This document shows, in pieces, positions 14,844 through 23,128 of a stretch of 36,630 nt of DNA. The stretch's first letter is position 1. Each line of letters opens with the position of its first letter. The stretch comes from Nocardioidaceae bacterium. GTDB taxonomy: Bacteria > Actinomycetota > Actinomycetes > Propionibacteriales > Nocardioidaceae. The DNA is taken from positions 1 through 36,630 of the forward strand of contig JAICRS010000002.1 of assembly GCA_025966335.1 (NCBI GenBank). The letters are read 5' to 3'. Under the pieces are notes generated by a model, which saw only the letters and a list, made by a program, of their open reading frames with translations, was not told the origin of the DNA and searched no databases. The position numbers and the translations under genes are program-made.

Positions 14844-16721
14844 GTGCACGTGATTGCCACCGCCGGCCACGTCGACCACGGCAAGTCCACCCTGGTCCGG
14901 GCCTTGACCGGCACCGACCCGGACCGGCTCGAGGAGGAGCGGCGGCGCGGCCTCTCCATCCAGCTCGGCTACTGCTGGACCGGCCTGCCCGAGGTGGGTC
15001 AGGTGGCCTTCGTCGACGTGCCCGGCCACGAACGGTTCGTCGCCACCATGCTGTCCGGGATCGGCTCGGTCCCGGCGGTCCTGTTCGTCGTGGCGGCCGA
15101 CGACCCCTGGATGCCGCAGGCGGCCGAGCACCTTGCCGCCTTGGACGCGCTCGGGGTGTCCCGCGGCGTCCTGGCCGTCACCCGTTCCGATCTCGCGGAC
15201 CCCGCGCCCGCGCTGGCCCGGGCCCGCGCGGAGCTGGCCCGGACCTCGCTGCGCGACGCACCCGCGGTCGCCGTCAGCGGGCACACCGGAACCGGGCTCG
15301 AGGAGCTGCGCGGCCACCTCGTCGAGCTGGTCCGGTCGTTGCCGGCGCCCGATCCGGCGGCGGACGTGCGGCTGTGGCTGGACCGCTCGTTCCACGTCAA
15401 CGGCGCCGGCACCGTGGTGACCGGGACCTTACCGGCCGGACGGATCTCGGTGGGGGACACGCTCGAGGTCGGGGCCCCGGGGACGGGGGCGGTCCGGGTG
15501 CGGGGCGTCCAGGCCCTCGGCGAACCGGTCGAGTCGGCCGTCGGCGTGGCCCGGGTGGCGCTGAACCTGACCGGTCCGGGCGTCGAGTCCTTGGACCGCG
15601 ACGGTGTCCTGGTCGCGCCGGACGCGTGGCGGTTCACCGACGTGGTCGACGTGCGGCTTGCCGCCGGGGCCGGTCCGAGCGGCCCGGGTCGGCGTACGGC
15701 CGGGAATTCTGCACGTCTCAACGGCGAAAACTCCGCGCCTCAACGGGGAAAAGGGCGCGTCTCAACGGGAGTGCCGGGGGAGGGGTTGCTGCACATCGGC
15801 GCGACCGCGGTGGGTGTCCGGTGCCGGCCGCTGGACCGGGGACATGCCCGGCTCACCCTGGAACGGCCGCTGCCGCTGAGGATCGGGGACCGGGCGCTGC
15901 TGCGCGACCCGGGCAACCGCGCGGTGTGGGGGCTGACCGTGCTGGACCCGGCGCCCGCGCCGCTGCGAAGACGCGGAGCCGCCACGGCACTGGCCTGCGA
16001 CCTTGCCGGGCTCGACGGCACTCCGACGCTGGACCGCGAGCTCGCCCGGCGTGGACAGGTGCAGCTCTCGACGCTGTCCCGGCTCGGGGTGGACGTCCGC
16101 GACGCCGACCGCGCCGGCGTGGTCGCGGGGGACTGGCTGCTCAGCCCCGCGCACGCCGAGGAGCTGCGCGGGCGGTTGACCGAGCTGGTCACCGTGCACG
16201 ACCGCGAGCACCCGATGGAGCACGGGATCCCGGTGGCCGCCGTGGCCCAGAGCCTCGGCCTGCCGACCCGCGACCTCGTGGCTCCGCTGGTCTCCGGGCA
16301 GCTCCGAGTGGTCGACGGGCGGGTCACTGGCGGACGCGCCGCCGTACTCCCCGACGGGCTGGAACGGGCACTCGCCGCGCTGGAGGACGACCTGGCCGGC
16401 GCGCCGTTCGCCGCACCCCCTGCTGCCGGGCTGCGCGCGCTGCGCCTGGACACCCGCGCGGTCGCCGCGGCCGCGCGGGCCGGCCGGCTGCTGCGCGTGG
16501 CCGACGGCATCGTGCTGCTGCCCGGTGCCGACGAGCTCGCGGTGACCTGGCTCGAGGAGCTGCCGCAGCCGTTCACCACCAGCCAGGCCAGGGTCCGGCT
16601 CGGCACCAGCCGCCGGGTGGTGCTGCCGCTGCTGGACCACCTCGACCGGAGCGGGCGGACCCGCCGGCTGCCGGACGACCGGCGCACGCTGCTGCCGCGC
16701 ACGGAGGGTGTTGGCCGGTAG
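14844..16721 (+). CDS. selB: Selenocysteine-specific translation elongation factor
   Basis: A 625-residue GTPase that brings Sec-tRNA to UGA codons at SECIS elements. The G domain shows G1 GHVDHGKST (residues 8-16), the G2-region LEEERRRGLSIQLGY and G3 DVPGHE (about 59-64). EF-Tu-like domains follow (GTVVTGTLPAGRISVGD), then winged-helix domains at the C-terminus (SQARVRLGTSRRVVLPLLDHLD) that bind the SECIS hairpin. Residues about 283-310 are an odd low-complexity insert (RTAGNSARLNGENSAPQRGKG) produced by 22-base DNA repeats, in a loop of the third EF-Tu-like domain. The start is GTG 14844, 2 bases after selA. The frame is intact across the insert. Confidence 0.93.
   Translation: MHVIATAGHVDHGKSTLVRALTGTDPDRLEEERRRGLSIQLGYCWTGLPEVGQVAFVDVPGHERFVATMLSGIGSVPAVLFVVAADDPWMPQAAEHLAALDALGVSRGVLAVTRSDLADPAPALARARAELARTSLRDAPAVAVSGHTGTGLEELRGHLVELVRSLPAPDPAADVRLWLDRSFHVNGAGTVVTGTLPAGRISVGDTLEVGAPGTGAVRVRGVQALGEPVESAVGVARVALNLTGPGVESLDRDGVLVAPDAWRFTDVVDVRLAAGAGPSGPGRRTAGNSARLNGENSAPQRGKGRVSTGVPGEGLLHIGATAVGVRCRPLDRGHARLTLERPLPLRIGDRALLRDPGNRAVWGLTVLDPAPAPLRRRGAATALACDLAGLDGTPTLDRELARRGQVQLSTLSRLGVDVRDADRAGVVAGDWLLSPAHAEELRGRLTELVTVHDREHPMEHGIPVAAVAQSLGLPTRDLVAPLVSGQLRVVDGRVTGGRAAVLPDGLERALAALEDDLAGAPFAAPPAAGLRALRLDTRAVAAAARAGRLLRVADGIVLLPGADELAVTWLEELPQPFTTSQARVRLGTSRRVVLPLLDHLDRSGRTRRLPDDRRTLLPRTEGVGR
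15695..15771. repeat. 22-base tandem repeat inserted in selB
   Basis: The core CTCAACGG occurs at 15717-15724, 15739-15746 and 15761-15768, with an exact period of 22 bases. The first two full units agree as CTCAACGG-n-GAAAA-nn-nCGCGy; the third is cut after CTCAACGGGAG, and a diverged half-unit (GGGAATTCTGCACGT) precedes. It is more AT-rich than the surrounding gene. Because 22 is not a multiple of 3, each unit is read in a different frame, so the peptide is unrelated from unit to unit. Confidence 0.8.
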
Positions 16722-16731
16722 CCTCCCGTCA

Positions 16732-17784
16732 GTGGACGAGACACTGATGGACCGGGTACGGCGTGCCGTCGAGGGGCTCACGCCCGGATACTTCGCGCTG
16801 GTGATGGCCAGCGGGATCATCTCGGTCGGCATGGAGCTGCGCGGCTTCAACCTCGTCTCCGACCTGCTCTTCGCCGTGTGCGCGGCGGCGTTCGTGATCC
16901 TGCTGCCGCTGACGCTGTGGCGGTTCCTCGCCTACCGGCACGCGGTGGTCGGCGACTTCACCGACCCCCGCCGCGGCTTCGGCTTCTTCACCTTCGTCGC
17001 CGGGACGAACGTGCTCGGCGTCCGGCTCAGCCTCGACGGCGCCTACACCGCGACCGCGGTGCTCCTCGCGCTGTCGGGGCTGACCTGGTTCGTGCTCGGG
17101 TACGTCGTGCCGTGGACCGCTGTGCTGGGTCGCGAGGAGCGCCCCGTGGTCGCCGCCGCCAACGGCAGCTGGTTCATCTGGGTCGTGGCCAGCCAGTCGG
17201 TCGCCACCGCCGCGGCGACCCTGGAACCGGTCTACGACACGGGGCGGCGCGAGCTCGCGCTGCTCGCGGTCACCTCCTGGTCGGTGGGGGTGTTCCTCTA
17301 CGTCGCGGCCGCGATCTTCGTGTCCCTGAGGCTGATGCTCTACGACCTGACACCGGAGGAGCTGAGCCCGCCGTACTGGGTGTCGATGGGTGCACTCGCG
17401 ATCACCGTGCTCGCCGGCGCCCGGATCGTCGAGATGGCCGACGCCCCGATGGTCGACGCCACCCGGGACCTGATCGCCGGTCTGGCGGTGATGTTCTGGG
17501 CGTGCGCGACCTGGTTGATCCCCGTGCTGTTCGCGGTCGGCTGGTGGCGGCACGTGAGCCGGCGGGTGCCGCTGATCTACGAGGCGACGTTGTGGAGCAT
17601 CATCTTCCCGCTCGGGATGTACGCGGTGGCGGGGATCTACCTCGGCGAGGCGAACGCGTTGCCGCTCGTCGAGATCATCGGAAGCGCCGAGCTGTGGGTG
17701 GCGTTCACCGCCTGGGTGCTGGTGTTCGTCGCGATGGCGGTGCACGTGTTCCGCACCGTGCTGCGGTCCGCACCGGCGCAGTAG
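16732..17784 (+). CDS. TDT-family membrane transporter (TehA/SLAC1-like)
   Basis: An integral membrane protein of about 350 residues with about ten hydrophobic spans. The N-terminal LTPGYFALVMASGIISVG and later YWVSMGALAITVLAGARI and FPLGMYAVAGIYLG are typical of the tellurite-resistance/dicarboxylate transporter (TDT) family, which includes TehA, Mae1 and SLAC1 anion channels. The substrate could be an anion, a C4-dicarboxylate or sulfite. GTG 16732 is preferred because TAGCCT lies 7 bases upstream, as at other leaderless starts here; ATG 16747 and GTG 16708 are alternatives. It begins 11 bases after selB but probably has its own promoter inside the end of selB. Confidence 0.8.
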   Translation: MDETLMDRVRRAVEGLTPGYFALVMASGIISVGMELRGFNLVSDLLFAVCAAAFVILLPLTLWRFLAYRHAVVGDFTDPRRGFGFFTFVAGTNVLGVRLSLDGAYTATAVLLALSGLTWFVLGYVVPWTAVLGREERPVVAAANGSWFIWVVASQSVATAAATLEPVYDTGRRELALLAVTSWSVGVFLYVAAAIFVSLRLMLYDLTPEELSPPYWVSMGALAITVLAGARIVEMADAPMVDATRDLIAGLAVMFWACATWLIPVLFAVGWWRHVSRRVPLIYEATLWSIIFPLGMYAVAGIYLGEANALPLVEIIGSAELWVAFTAWVLVFVAMAVHVFRTVLRSAPAQ

Positions 17785-18059
17785 CCCCGGGGATGGCCTC
17801 GCGGTCCCGTCGTGCTCCCGGCGCAGTTCGCGCCCTGTGTGCGTAACGCAGGGCCTGGACCGGGTCGTCCCGCCCGGACGGGACCGCGTGCCGTGGTTCG
17901 GTTTCAACCTACCCCGGAGGCTTTGTTTCCGCCTCTGTTGATTTCTCAACGATGGGTTACTTCGGACCGAAATGGCTATGAGCGTCCGTAAATGGTTTTC
18001 GGGTGCCCGCGACGTGACCGGTTGGTCCCCGCTCGGGGGGACTCGACACAATGGGCCGG

Positions 18060-19373
18060 GTGAGTGAGACCCGGGAGATCTACAAGACCCTCGACCTGGC
18101 CCTGAGGGTCGGTGAGGTGCTGCTGTCGTCAGGCGCGGGGGCCGCCGACGTGGCGGCGACGATGCTCTCGGTCGCGCGCGCCACCGGCCTGCGCGGGGTC
18201 GACGTCGACGTGACGTTCACGGCGCTGTCGATGAGCCACCAACCGAGCTACGACGAGCCGGCGATGATCCAGACCCGCAACGTCAAGCAGCGCGACATCG
18301 ACTACGAGGACCTCACCAACGTCGACATCATCATCACCGAGCTGATCCGCGGCGACATCGACCGGGACCAGGCCCGCAGCAGGCTCGCGCAGATCGTGTC
18401 CTCCGGCCACCGGCTGCCCCGGTGGGCCTCCACCCTCGGCTGGGGCTACATGGGGATGGGCGTGGGCCTGCTGGTCGGCGGCGACTGGATCGTGGTGCTG
18501 ATCGCGTTCGCCGCGGCGATCGGGATCGTCCTGCTCCAGCGGTGGATGTCGCTCCGCCGGCTGCCCTCGTTCTACCAGCAGGTCGCCGGCGGGCTGCTCG
18601 CCACGCTGCTGGCCACGGGAGTGGCCGCCACCGAGGTGCCGGTCGACCCCTCTCTGGCGGTCACCGCCTCCATCATCATGCTGCTGGCCGGCATCGGGTT
18701 CATGGGCGCGGTGCAGGACGCGCTCACCGGCTACTACATCACCGCCGGCGCCCGGCTGCTCGAGGTGATGCTGGCGACCGCCGGGATCATCGCGGGGGTC
18801 AGCGGCGGGCTGACGGTCGCCCAGATGATGGACGTGCCGATCGCCCTGGACCCGGGCGCCGCCGGCTTCTCGGACCTGCCGCTGGTCACCTTCGGCGCGG
18901 CGCTGTGCGCGGGTGCGTTCGCGTTCGCGTCGTACGCCCCCTACCGCAGCCTGCTCCCGATCGCGCTGATCGGCGGACTGGGCCAGGTGGTCTCCTACCT
19001 GATGGACGTGCAGGGGTTCGGCCGGGCCTGGTCGGCGGCGCTGGCCGCGATCGCGATCGGCGTGGTGAGCTACGCGGTCGCCGGCCGGGTCCGGGTGCCG
19101 CCGCTGGTGGTCGTCGTCTCCGCGATCGTTCCGCTGCTGCCCGGCCTGTCGATCTACCGTGCGCTCTCGGAGATGGCCGCCGGCGACACCGCCGGCATCC
19201 TGTCGATGGCGACGGCCGCGGCGATCGCGATCGCGCTCGCCTCCGGTGTGATCCTCGGGGAGTACATCGCGCAGCCGTTGAAGCGGGAGGTGCGGCGCCT
19301 CGAGGACCGGCTGTCCGGACCGCGACTGGTCGGGCCGCTGCGCGCCCGCGCGGTGAAGCGGGCAAAGGTGTGA
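18060..19373 (+). CDS. Threonine/serine exporter family protein (ThrE type)
   Basis: A protein of about 437 residues with a soluble N-terminal domain (about 1-120, containing SSGAGAADVAATM, VDVDVTFTALSMS and ELIRGDI) followed by about ten membrane spans, matching ThrE, where an N-terminal DUF1212 domain and a DUF3815-like half are fused. ThrE exports threonine and serine by proton-motive force. GTG 18060 is chosen because CACAAT lies 7 bases upstream, as at 20768; ATG 18051 overlaps that box. The 275 bases upstream hold no gene and have an AT-rich patch at about 17915-18000 suitable for a promoter. Confidence 0.85.
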   Translation: MSETREIYKTLDLALRVGEVLLSSGAGAADVAATMLSVARATGLRGVDVDVTFTALSMSHQPSYDEPAMIQTRNVKQRDIDYEDLTNVDIIITELIRGDIDRDQARSRLAQIVSSGHRLPRWASTLGWGYMGMGVGLLVGGDWIVVLIAFAAAIGIVLLQRWMSLRRLPSFYQQVAGGLLATLLATGVAATEVPVDPSLAVTASIIMLLAGIGFMGAVQDALTGYYITAGARLLEVMLATAGIIAGVSGGLTVAQMMDVPIALDPGAAGFSDLPLVTFGAALCAGAFAFASYAPYRSLLPIALIGGLGQVVSYLMDVQGFGRAWSAALAAIAIGVVSYAVAGRVRVPPLVVVVSAIVPLLPGLSIYRALSEMAAGDTAGILSMATAAAIAIALASGVILGEYIAQPLKREVRRLEDRLSGPRLVGPLRARAVKRAKV

Positions 19374-19386
19374 CCCGCTCGTCCGC

Positions 19387-19911
19387 TCAGGGGATGTGAC
19401 GCAGCGGCCACTGCTCGCCGGTGCCGCTGTCGATCAGGGCGGCCCGTTCCACCGTGCCGACCAGCGGCAGCACGTCGTACACGGCCGACGCGAGCTGGGG
19501 GAGCTGCTCGAGCTTGATCCGCGGCGCGATCGTGCAGTGCGGCACCCACACGCCGGGTCGGTAGTGCTGGTGCAGGTCCGCGCCGGTCGACTCGACCGCC
19601 TCGACGACGCGTTCCTGCCGGGCGGCGATGTCGCTGGTCACCGCGGGCACCAGCCAGGACCGGCTGCGCCGGAACATCCCGAGCGCGTCGAAGTGCAGGT
19701 TCATCGGGCCCTCGTCGGGCAGCAGGTCGGTCGCCTCCATTACCGCGGCCACGTCGAACGTGCGCAGCACCGCGTAGGACAGGTGCGGCACGTGCCGGCC
19801 GTGGGTGTGGCTGAGCAGGGTGGGCACACCGGTGTCCTCCAGCCGCCGCCAGATCTCCCGGATGGCGTGCTCGGTGCGGGCGTCGAAAAGCAGGCAGACC
19901 GCGAGCGCCAT
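19387..19911 (-). CDS. 2H phosphoesterase (2'-5' RNA ligase-like)
   Basis: A 174-residue protein with two His-x-Ser/Thr motifs, HLSYAV (about 43-48) and HCTIAP (about 126-131), that define the 2H phosphoesterase superfamily of RNA ligase/cyclic phosphodiesterase folds. Members act on 2'-5' or cyclic phosphate bonds in RNA or nucleotides; the substrate here is unknown. It is the last gene of a three-gene minus-strand operon, 7 bases after the acylphosphatase, and faces the ThrE gene across 13 bases. Confidence 0.82.
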   Translation of the reverse strand: MALAVCLLFDARTEHAIREIWRRLEDTGVPTLLSHTHGRHVPHLSYAVLRTFDVAAVMEATDLLPDEGPMNLHFDALGMFRRSRSWLVPAVTSDIAARQERVVEAVESTGADLHQHYRPGVWVPHCTIAPRIKLEQLPQLASAVYDVLPLVGTVERAALIDSGTGEQWPLRHIP

Positions 19912-19918
19912 CGGCGGG

Positions 19919-20203
19919 TCAGCCGCGGACCCGGAACTCGGACGTGCCCTGGTCCTCGGTCCCGGTGACGTCGACCCGTTCCACCACGGCCCGCGTCGGT
20001 CCGTCGTGTGCCCACTTCAGCAGCGTCTCGACGGCGTCGGACGGCCCTTCGAACAGCGCGCGCACCGTGCCGTCCGGCGCGTTCTCGATCCATCCGGTCA
20101 CGCCGTAGTGCTCGGCCTCGCGCCGGCAGCCGTCGCGGAAGAAGACACCCTGGACCTGGCCGTGCACGGTCACCAGGCGGGAAACGCGGTTCATGTCGGT
20201 CAC
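19919..20203 (-). CDS. Acylphosphatase
   Basis: A 94-residue protein covering the whole acylphosphatase fold. VHGQVQGVFFRDGCRREAEH holds the phosphate-binding loop with the catalytic Arg, and GVTGWIENAPDGTVRALFEG the catalytic Asn. It hydrolyses acyl-phosphates such as carbamoyl or 1,3-bisphosphoglycerate in the cytoplasm. GTG 20203 is favoured because it overlaps the stop of the upstream DUF402 gene as GTGA, a sign of coupled translation; ATG 20194 is also possible. Its usual length is about 90-95, as here. Confidence 0.88.
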   Translation of the reverse strand: MTDMNRVSRLVTVHGQVQGVFFRDGCRREAEHYGVTGWIENAPDGTVRALFEGPSDAVETLLKWAHDGPTRAVVERVDVTGTEDQGTSEFRVRG

Positions 20204-20730
20204 GGTGTCATCATGGCGGCTTCGAGCTGCTCGAGCCAATGCGCCCCGGTGCGTCCGTCGTACGGCGGGGTCCGGTTCTCCACCGCCAGCCGCACCTCGT
20301 CGCACGACGCCAGCGCCGTCTGGATCACCTGACCGGGGTAGCCGAAGCGGACCCGGTGGTCGGCGAACTCGTCCTCGTCATCGACCCACACCCGACCGGT
20401 GCGGCCGCGGACCACGTCGAGGTCGAGGTCGACCAGGTGCACCGTCCCGTCCGCCCAGGCCGGCGGTGTGGTGATGTCGACGTAGACCTCCACCCACCCG
20501 CTCGGCGGCGGGCTGGTCGGCTGGTAGAAGCTGGCGGCGAACGCCTTGTGCTCGGGCACCAGCACCACGAAAGCAACCTCGAGGGAGAAGGCGACGCCCG
20601 GCCGCGACATCGGCGTCCCGGCCGGAACGCCGAGCCAGACACCGTGCTCGTCCGAGCCGAGCCGCAGCGCGTCGTACTCGTAGTGCGGGCGGCCGCCCCA
20701 CTTGCTGAACACCACGCGTACGCCATCCAC
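20200..20730 (-). CDS. DUF402 (FomD-like) nucleoside phosphate hydrolase-family protein
   Basis: A 176-residue DUF402 protein. The family signature is seen as EVYVDITTPP then HLVDLDLDVVRGR and VDDEDEFADHR, with the clustered acidic residues that bind metal in FomD and in Ntdp-type nucleoside di/triphosphate phosphatases. It probably hydrolyses a nucleotide-linked substrate. It is the first gene of the operon with acylphosphatase and a 2H phosphoesterase, three small phosphate-bond hydrolases in a row. TAGACT lies 10 bases before the ATG. Confidence 0.82.
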   Translation of the reverse strand: MDGVRVVFSKWGGRPHYEYDALRLGSDEHGVWLGVPAGTPMSRPGVAFSLEVAFVVLVPEHKAFAASFYQPTSPPPSGWVEVYVDITTPPAWADGTVHLVDLDLDVVRGRTGRVWVDDEDEFADHRVRFGYPGQVIQTALASCDEVRLAVENRTPPYDGRTGAHWLEQLEAAMMTP

Positions 20731-20767
20731 CCGCGCAGTCTAGGGACCCCGCCGACACAATGGACGG

Positions 20768-22072
20768 ATGGACGAGATCGAGCGCGCGCTGGACACACTC
20801 GACGAGGAGACCGCGACCACGGCGCGTCCGGTCGTCGAGTCGCTGCTGGGCCACGACGACACGCGGGTGCCGCTGGCCACGCTGACCCAGTCCGACGTGC
20901 AGCACTTCCTGTGGCAGACCCTCCCGACGCGCTGGATGACCGAGGACCGCGAACACCACGAGATCGCCTGGGCTCTGGGGGATTTCCTCCAGGCCGCCGG
21001 CCTCGACCGGTACGCCGAGATCTGCCGCGACCCGCGCACCCACACGATCCTGTCCGCGTGGCACGAGGAGCCCGAGAAGGGCGCGGCCGCGGCGTACGCC
21101 GCCGCACAGGACTCCGGGCTGGTGCCGCCGGACACCGACGCACTCGCCTTCGGCGAGGTGATGGGCGGTGACGAGGCGCGGATCCACGCCGACGTCACCC
21201 GGCTCCTCGAGCGGTCGATCGGCGAGGGCACCCTCGACCCGTCCGCTCGCGGCTTCCGGGCCCGGGTCGGCCGGCTCGTCGAATCGCACCTGACCGCACC
21301 GAGCACGTCGTACGGCGGGCGCAGTCCGGTGGCGGTCGTGCACGAGGAACGGATGGGCATGTGGGTGCACCAGCTGGCGCGCGGCCGGCAGCGGCCGTGG
21401 ACCTCCGTCGTGCCGCTGGTCGTCGACCCCGTGCCGCTGCCCGAGGGCGTGGAGCTGTCCGTGGCGCCGGCGGTCGCGGTGCTCGAGGCGGTCGGCGAGG
21501 GGGTCACGCTGACCAGCGCCGGCTACCTGCCCGCGAAGCTGGCCGTCGCCCTCGACGACCGGTTCGGCTGGAGCGACCAGATGCTCGGGGCCCGGCCACG
21601 CAGCGAGAGCGACCTGCCGCGGCTGATGTTCCTCGACGAGCACCTGCGCGACACGCGACTACTGACCCGGCGGGCGAAACGGCTGACCGTCTCGGCGGAG
21701 GGCAGACGGTGCCTGGCCGACCCGGCCCGGCTGTGGTCGGTGCTGACCACGGCCGCTCCGCGGCAGAAGGGGTTCGAGGCCGACGCGCTCGCGGTCGGGG
21801 CCGCGGTGCTGCTGACCAGCGAGTCGGTGGGCCGCGAGGAGCTCGACGGCGAGGTCGCCGCGGTGCTGGCCAACAAGTGGCGGGCCGCGGACGGGACGAC
21901 TGTCACCGCCGAGGACGTGTCCGCGATCGGCGTCGAGTGGTACCGGCGCGGCCGCTCGCTGGGCTGGTGGGAGGAGGGCCGTCGCTGGTCCCGGCTCGAG
22001 CTGACACCGGTCGGCCAGGCCGCCGCGGCCAACCTGTTCCGCTCCGTCGCCACCCGGCCGATGCAGCGGTAG
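20768..22072 (+). CDS. Uncharacterised 434-aa protein with winged-helix-like C-terminal half
   Basis: A soluble 434-residue protein I cannot name. The N-terminal half is helical and acidic. The C-terminal half contains LEAVGEGVTLTSAGYLPAKL (about 239-258), then a basic RAKRLTVSAEGRRCLADPARLW segment and a late VEWYRRGRSLGWWEEGRRWSRLELTPVGQAAA. These look like paired winged-helix units similar to those attached to pRiA4b ORF-3-like proteins in actinobacteria. The start ATG 20768 has CACAAT 6 bases upstream. It is divergent from the DUF402 operon (37 bases) and ends at a strong terminator shared with the DUF3618 gene. Confidence 0.65.
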   Translation: MDEIERALDTLDEETATTARPVVESLLGHDDTRVPLATLTQSDVQHFLWQTLPTRWMTEDREHHEIAWALGDFLQAAGLDRYAEICRDPRTHTILSAWHEEPEKGAAAAYAAAQDSGLVPPDTDALAFGEVMGGDEARIHADVTRLLERSIGEGTLDPSARGFRARVGRLVESHLTAPSTSYGGRSPVAVVHEERMGMWVHQLARGRQRPWTSVVPLVVDPVPLPEGVELSVAPAVAVLEAVGEGVTLTSAGYLPAKLAVALDDRFGWSDQMLGARPRSESDLPRLMFLDEHLRDTRLLTRRAKRLTVSAEGRRCLADPARLWSVLTTAAPRQKGFEADALAVGAAVLLTSESVGREELDGEVAAVLANKWRAADGTTVTAEDVSAIGVEWYRRGRSLGWWEEGRRWSRLELTPVGQAAAANLFRSVATRPMQR

Positions 22073-22083
22073 GTCCTGAATGC

Positions 22084-22117
22084 ACGGACGCCGCCCTGTG
22101 AACAGGGCGGCGTCCGT
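22084..22117. terminator. Bidirectional hairpin terminator
   Basis: A perfect 16-base inverted repeat, ACGGACGCCGCCCTGT and its complement, separated by 2 bases. It lies between two convergent genes ending at 22072 (plus) and 22134 (minus). It has no U-tract, as is common for actinobacterial terminators. Confidence 0.85.
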
Positions 22118-22133
22118 GGTTCCTCGTGTGCGA

Positions 22134-22715
22134 CTACATCCGCTGCTGGGTGTCGTCCTTGACGTGCTGCGCCGAGGACTGACCCTCGGACTGCACGTTG
22201 TGGGCCGACTCCTGGGCGCTGGACTTGACCTGCTGCGCTGCCTGTCCGGCCTGTTCCTTGAGGTCCTGGCCCATCTGCTGCCCGGCCGCCTTCGCCTCGT
22301 CCATCACGGGCTGGCCGTGCTCCTTGGCCTGGTCGACCAGGTGCTGCGCGGCCTGTGCCTCGGCCCGGCTGGCCGGGAACAACGACGAGATCAGCACGCC
22401 GGTGCCGAAGGCGATCAGGCCTGCGGCGAGCGGGTTGCCCTCGGTCTTCTGCCCCACGGCGCCGACTGCCTGGTGCGCCGTGCCGGACACGGAGTCCGCG
22501 GCGCTGCTGCCGGAGGCGGAGGCACTGTGCTTCGCGTCGTGCGCGGAGCCCATCACCTTCTCCTTCATGGAGTGCAGCTTGTTCCGGGTCGCCTGCTTGC
22601 GACGCTCGATGACCTGGTGCGGGCTGACCCGCTCGTGCAACGCGTCGAGGTCGCGCGACAGGTCACGTCGGGTGTGCTCGATGTCGGTGGTCAGCTCTTC
22701 TGTGCTTTGGCCCAT
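22134..22715 (-). CDS. DUF3618 domain protein
   Basis: A 193-residue protein. The N-terminal TEELTTDIEHTRRDLSRDLDALHERVSP (about 5-32) is the DUF3618 signature. A single hydrophobic span follows (LAAGLIAFGTGVLISSLFP, about 95-113), then a long Ala/Gln/Lys-rich, helix-forming tail resembling LEA-like or apolipoprotein-like repeats (DQAKEHGQPVMDEAKAAGQQ). It is probably a membrane-anchored envelope protein. It overlaps the holin-like gene upstream by 25 bases and is the last gene of its operon. Confidence 0.82.
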   Translation of the reverse strand: MGQSTEELTTDIEHTRRDLSRDLDALHERVSPHQVIERRKQATRNKLHSMKEKVMGSAHDAKHSASASGSSAADSVSGTAHQAVGAVGQKTEGNPLAAGLIAFGTGVLISSLFPASRAEAQAAQHLVDQAKEHGQPVMDEAKAAGQQMGQDLKEQAGQAAQQVKSSAQESAHNVQSEGQSSAQHVKDDTQQRM

Positions 22716-23128
22716 TGGACATCCTCCTTCAGGGTCCGCTGTGTGGTCTCCAGCTTCGGGTCGACCTGCTTGAGCTCCTTGCGGCCGCGAGCGGCGAGCA
22801 CCGCGGCGATGATGCCCCAGACCGCGGTCATGATCAGCGCGGCCAGCTCGAGCGGCATCCAGTTGTCGAGCAGGAACACGAGCGTGAAGGTGAGGAAAAG
22901 CAGTGCCATGTGGCCTGCGACGCCGGCTCCACCCAGCATCCCGGCGCCCTTGCCGGCCTTGGTGGCCTCCTGCTTCATCTCCACCTTCGCCAGGTCCATC
23001 TCCTGACGGACCAGGGCGCTCACGTCCTTGGCGATGTCGCCAACGATGTCTCCCATCGACCTGCCATCGGCCGTGGTGTGCGTGGTCGGCGTGCCGCCGG
23101 TTCCGGTCGGTGCGTTGTAGGTGGTCAC
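22691..23128 (-). CDS. Phage holin superfamily III-like membrane protein (DUF1469)
   Basis: A 145-residue protein with SMGDIVGDIAKDVSALVRQEMDLAKVEMKQEA near the N-terminus, then two membrane spans (about 70-90 and 95-112), matching the actinobacterial holin-X/DUF1469 family. The family name is historical: chromosomal members occur in this same DUF3618 operon in many actinobacteria and do not imply a prophage. GTG 23128 overlaps the stop of the upstream gene as GTGA. Confidence 0.85.
   Translation of the reverse strand: MTTYNAPTGTGGTPTTHTTADGRSMGDIVGDIAKDVSALVRQEMDLAKVEMKQEATKAGKGAGMLGGAGVAGHMALLFLTFTLVFLLDNWMPLELAALIMTAVWGIIAAVLAARGRKELKQVDPKLETTQRTLKEDVQWAKAQKS

Noticed and set aside
22691-23128. 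Prophage holin
   Set aside because: The family name suggests a phage, but there are no other phage genes and the gene sits in the usual chromosomal DUF3618 operon.
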